The notes under the pieces were generated by a model. The model was not told the DNA's origin, searched no databases, and saw only the letters and a program-made list of their open reading frames with translations. A stretch of 16,115 bases of DNA from Candidatus Methanoperedentaceae archaeon (GTDB lineage Archaea; Halobacteriota; Methanosarcinia; Methanosarcinales; Methanoperedenaceae), in NCBI GenBank assembly GCA_014859785.1, contig JACUTP010000026.1, forward strand, positions 1 to 16,115, given 5' to 3'. Positions 13,646-16,115 of the stretch are shown here, in pieces. A program made the translations under genes and the position numbers. Numbering within the stretch: the first letter of the stretch is position 1; each line of letters begins with the position of its first letter.

Positions 13646-14983
13646 ATGGCAATCCATCCAATCGAATACCGCTACGGACATCCTGATATGAAAGATATCT
13701 GGAGCGAGGAGACGCGCCTTCGCAAAATCCTCTCTGTTGAAGCAGCGCTTGCAAAAGCTGAAGTGTATGCAGGATATATCCCCGGAGGAGTTGATGATAA
13801 AATAGCGCAGGGTGTTAAAAACGTGAAACTTGACAGGGTCAAGGAAATCGAAGACGAAATACACCATGACGTGATGGCTGTTGTGCATGCGCTTTCAGAG
13901 CAGTGTGGCGATGCGGGAAAATGGGTGCATTTCGGTGCAACTTCAAATGATATGCTTGATACTGCCACTGCCCTCCAGGTAAAGGATGCCATTTCGGTTT
14001 TCAGGAAGGAAACACTCAAATTACTTACAGCTTTAACCGATGCGGCAGAATCCCACAAGAATACGGTATGCGCTGGCAGGACACACGGGCAAATCGGGGT
14101 TCCCACCACGTATGGATTGCGGTTTGCGATATGGGCATCCGAGACTGAGAGGCATCTTGTGCGGCTTGACCAGTTAACGCCTCGCGCCACTGCCGGGAAG
14201 ATGAGCGGCGCTGTGGGGACACAGGCTGCTTTCGGGAAGAAAGGAATTGAAATCCAGGAAAGGACAATGGAGCTGCTCGGAATTGAGGCTGCTGATGTCT
14301 CAAACCAGATTATCCAGCGTGACAGGCATGCCGAGTTTGTCATGTGGATGGCAAATATAGCAACCACGCTTGATAAGATATGTATTGAAATCAGAACCCT
14401 TGCCAGAAGCGAGATTGCTGAAGTCGAGGAGAGTTTCGGTAAGAAACAGGTGGGCTCGTCCACAATGCCGCATAAGCGAAACCCTATAAAATCAGAGCAG
14501 GTGTGCGGTCTTGCGCGGATTGTGCGCGCAATGGTTGAGCCTGCATTGAGGAATAACACGCTCTGGGATGAGCGCGACCTTACGAATTCATCATGCGAGC
14601 GTGTTGTGTTTCCCGAAGCCTGCGTACTGGCTGACCACCTGATACGCCTCACCACGAATATTATCCACAACCTTCGGATTTATCCTGGCAATATCAGGAA
14701 AAACCTGGAACTTCTTGACGGGTTGAACATGGGCGAGGCGATTATGATGGAACTCTCAAAGAAAGGTGTTGGACGGCAGGAAGCGCATGAGATTGTGCGC
14801 CAGTGTGCCATGAATGCGAGGGAGTCCCGCATCCACATGAGGGAGGCTTTGCTTGCCAATGAAACCGTTTCTGAGTACATGACAGAAACCGAGATTGAAA
14901 GTATGATGAACCCGGATAATTATATAGGGACAGCAGTTGAACAGGTGGAGTCCATTGTTGCGAAACTCAGGATGAGAGGATAA
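13646..14983 (+). CDS. purB: Adenylosuccinate lyase
   Basis: PurB catalyses two steps of purine synthesis: release of fumarate from SAICAR, and from adenylosuccinate to give AMP. The 445-residue product shows all three conserved regions of the aspartase/fumarase superfamily: HDV (74-76) with GATSND (97-102), the catalytic His147 in GRTHGQ, and the mobile loop GSSTMPHKRNP (270-280) with the catalytic serine. Length matches archaeal and Bacillus-type PurB. The start ATG fits the N-terminal wording (HPIEYRYGHPDM). It lies about 25 bases after a TATA-like stretch, consistent with leaderless translation. The acetyltransferase gene follows after four bases. Confidence 0.96.
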   Translation: MAIHPIEYRYGHPDMKDIWSEETRLRKILSVEAALAKAEVYAGYIPGGVDDKIAQGVKNVKLDRVKEIEDEIHHDVMAVVHALSEQCGDAGKWVHFGATSNDMLDTATALQVKDAISVFRKETLKLLTALTDAAESHKNTVCAGRTHGQIGVPTTYGLRFAIWASETERHLVRLDQLTPRATAGKMSGAVGTQAAFGKKGIEIQERTMELLGIEAADVSNQIIQRDRHAEFVMWMANIATTLDKICIEIRTLARSEIAEVEESFGKKQVGSSTMPHKRNPIKSEQVCGLARIVRAMVEPALRNNTLWDERDLTNSSCERVVFPEACVLADHLIRLTTNIIHNLRIYPGNIRKNLELLDGLNMGEAIMMELSKKGVGRQEAHEIVRQCAMNARESRIHMREALLANETVSEYMTETEIESMMNPDNYIGTAVEQVESIVAKLRMRG

Positions 14984-14987
14984 GCAC

Positions 14988-15440
14988 TTGTTAAGAAAGG
15001 CTACTATCAAAGATGTTGGGAAGATATGGAAACTTATAAACCAGTATGCAGATAAGCACCAGATGCTTCCGCGCTCCCTCAGCGAGCTTTATGAGACGTT
15101 GCGGGATTTTTACGTTTATTCGGAAAACGACCAGATGCTTGGCTGCGGTGCGCTTCATATTACGTGGGAGGATTACGGTGAAATCCTGTCCCTTGCTGTT
15201 GAGCCTGGAAAAGGAGGGCAGGGTATAGGTTCGAAGATACTGAAAGCCTGCGAGCAGGAAGCACGCGCGCTCGGGCTTGGAAAGATATTCACGCTTACCT
15301 ACGTGCCAGGGTTTTTTGAGAAGCACGGATTTTCGAGAGTGAATAAGAATACCCTGCCGCATAAGATATGGAGCATGTGTATCAAGTGCCCCAAGTTTCC
15401 TGATTGTGATGAGATTCCGCTGGTGAAGGAACTGGGGTGA
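14988..15440 (+). CDS. ArgA-like GNAT N-acetyltransferase
   Basis: The 150-residue product is a single GNAT domain. LSLAVEPGKGGQGIGSKIL (68-86) holds the acetyl-CoA pyrophosphate loop (QGIG), and the VPGFFEKHGFSRV segment is the usual fourth motif. The C-terminal WSMCIKCPKFPDCDE with Cys131, Cys134 and Cys140 is wording I associate with the short, stand-alone ArgA-type enzymes that acetylate glutamate for arginine synthesis. The specific substrate is inferred. The start is TTG, chosen because GAGAGG (14974-14979, inside the purB end) lies eight bases upstream. It is co-transcribed with purB. Confidence 0.82.
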   Translation: MLRKATIKDVGKIWKLINQYADKHQMLPRSLSELYETLRDFYVYSENDQMLGCGALHITWEDYGEILSLAVEPGKGGQGIGSKILKACEQEARALGLGKIFTLTYVPGFFEKHGFSRVNKNTLPHKIWSMCIKCPKFPDCDEIPLVKELG

Positions 15441-15589
15441 GTGGTAAAGGTTCGGGATAATTATTGATCATACGATGACTTCACGAAAAACAATATGACA
15501 ATAATGGTGCTTCGGGATGACGCAGATAGTATGAATATTCATGAAGCAAAGTATTATACAGTAAAAGATGAATCCATTATTTTAATACC

Positions 15590-15595
15590 GGTGAT
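15590..15595 (+). promoter_or_regulatory. Ribosome-binding site of the antitoxin-like gene
   Basis: GGTGAT is complementary to the archaeal 16S rRNA 3' end and lies five bases before the ATG at 15601. It supports that start over the competing short frame at 15495-15671. Confidence 0.55.
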
Positions 15596-15600
15596 TATTC

Positions 15601-15918
15601 ATGGAAACCTTAGAAATCCCAAAAGAGATATGGAGCCCAATATCGAGCCTGGTGCGCCATGGAATTTATAAAAATGAGAAATCCGCGCTTATTAATATAA
15701 TCCATGATTTGAGCCTGTCTAAAATGACGGAATTGGAATCCGGCATCAAGGGATTTGAGGAAAAATATAAAATTGATTTTGAGGTTTTTCAATCGAAAAT
15801 AAATGAAGCAAAGAGGGAAAACTTTGAAAAATGGGATGACTATATTGAATGGAAAGCATATTTCACGGCATATAACCATTGGAAATCCATTCATGAGGAG
15901 TCATCTCAATGGTTGTAG
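15601..15918 (+). CDS. Small antitoxin-like protein
   Basis: The 105-residue product begins METLEIPKEIW, the short beta strand plus helix layout of ribbon-helix-helix-type antitoxins (YKNEKSALINIIHDL, residues 23-37). A helical, charged C-terminal half follows (GFEEKYKIDFEVFQSKINEA, about 50-69, and WDDYIEWKAY, about 77-86). This 'FEEKY...F..F...IEWKAY' pattern is one I associate with antitoxins of archaeal type II modules. It overlaps the next gene by ten bases, typical of an antitoxin-toxin pair. It would bind and neutralise the partner and repress the promoter. No exact family is assigned with certainty. Confidence 0.55.
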   Translation: METLEIPKEIWSPISSLVRHGIYKNEKSALINIIHDLSLSKMTELESGIKGFEEKYKIDFEVFQSKINEAKRENFEKWDDYIEWKAYFTAYNHWKSIHEESSQWL

Positions 15919-16115
15919 CCAGGAATATTACACTGCTCCAAAGTAGTAACATTGTTGTTGATGTTCGGATTTTGAAAACCCTGATTGAACCTGACGTTGA
16001 ATTGATTAAAGCAATTGCAACGCTTAAAGATGGTTCCAAGCTTTATGTTTCTGAATCTGAAGGGAGTGATTGGAGGGTGTATTCTTATCACTGGGAAGAA
16101 AACGATGGTTTGCTC
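15909..16115 (+). CDS. TumE/DUF6516-like toxin candidate, partial
   Basis: The frame is open from ATG 15909 to the window end (69 codons seen), so the gene is incomplete. GAGGAG at 15895-15900, eight bases upstream, is a strong ribosome-binding site and decides the start. The sequence contains LKDGSKLYVSESEGSDWRVY (about 43-62) followed by SYHWEENDGLL, which matches from memory the 'LxDGSxLyvrE...YSYHWqdxdG' core of the DUF6516/TumE family of toxins paired with small antitoxins. The rest of the family core, expected to read like RWDNAPHH, would lie just past the window edge. The mode of toxicity is not inferred. Confidence 0.55.
   Translation, partial: MVVARNITLLQSSNIVVDVRILKTLIEPDVELIKAIATLKDGSKLYVSESEGSDWRVYSYHWEENDGLL

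Noticed and set aside
13672..14670. 332-codon open frame on the minus strand
   Set aside because: It is antisense to purB, whose catalytic motifs are intact; the translation is Ser-rich and patternless.
15495..15671. 58-residue open frame before and overlapping the antitoxin-like gene
   Set aside because: No ribosome-binding site or family pattern is seen, and it overlaps the start of a better-supported gene in another frame.
1..16115. CRISPR arrays, insertion sequences, rRNA, integrase or attachment sites
   Set aside because: No regularly spaced repeats, transposase or integrase frames, or rRNA-like segments were seen; all long frames are assigned to other functions.

Overview
The window reads as chromosomal DNA of a methanotrophic or methanogenic archaeon of the Methanosarcinales, most like an ANME-2d ('Ca. 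Methanoperedens') type. The evidence is a complete mtrEDCBAFGH operon for the Na+-pumping methyl-tetrahydromethanopterin:coenzyme M methyltransferase, an F420H2:NADP oxidoreductase, TATA/BRE-type promoters, strong archaeal Shine-Dalgarno sites, an AglJ-like N-glycosylation glycosyltransferase and a PKD-domain surface protein. A UbiE/MenG-type quinone methyltransferase hints at menaquinone, which favours an ANME-2d or Archaeoglobus-like energy metabolism over a methanophenazine-only methanogen. The lineage is inferred from gene content and protein wording, not from a database search.

Layout: (1) 3-1121, a PKD-repeat membrane protein whose upstream part is cut off by an in-frame TAA at 102-104. 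(2) 1254-1326, a minus-strand tRNA-Gln(TTG). (3) 1327-1638, a 312-base gene-free stretch with two good plus-strand TATA boxes, two perfect inverted repeats and a triple TAGTTT/AAACTA/TAGTTT element; this is the control region of mtr and may also make a short structured RNA. (4) 1639-6527, mtrEDCBAFGH, tightly packed with a Shine-Dalgarno before each gene examined, closed by tandem hairpin terminators. (5) 6661-7596, a Ca2+/Na+ exchanger, and 7662-8852, LarC, both on the plus strand. (6) 8841-13555, a minus-strand run read as menG-like, aglJ-like, npdG, an EndoIII-like glycosylase, a radical SAM protein and a CPBP membrane protease; four of the genes are joined by 4- to 17-base overlaps. (7) 13646-15440, purB followed by an ArgA-like acetyltransferase starting at TTG, divergent from menG. 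(8) 15601-16115, a small overlapping gene pair that looks like a toxin-antitoxin module, with the second gene running off the window.

How they fit together: Mtr transfers the methyl group between tetrahydromethanopterin and coenzyme M at the cost or gain of a Na+ gradient, and the neighbouring CaCA exchanger could draw on that gradient. NpdG links F420H2 to NADPH, and MenG would finish the membrane quinone that takes the electrons. LarC handles nickel-cofactor chemistry. The remaining genes are housekeeping (purine synthesis, DNA repair, glycosylation). The less ordinary parts are the mtr leader region, the nonsense-broken surface protein and the edge toxin-antitoxin pair.
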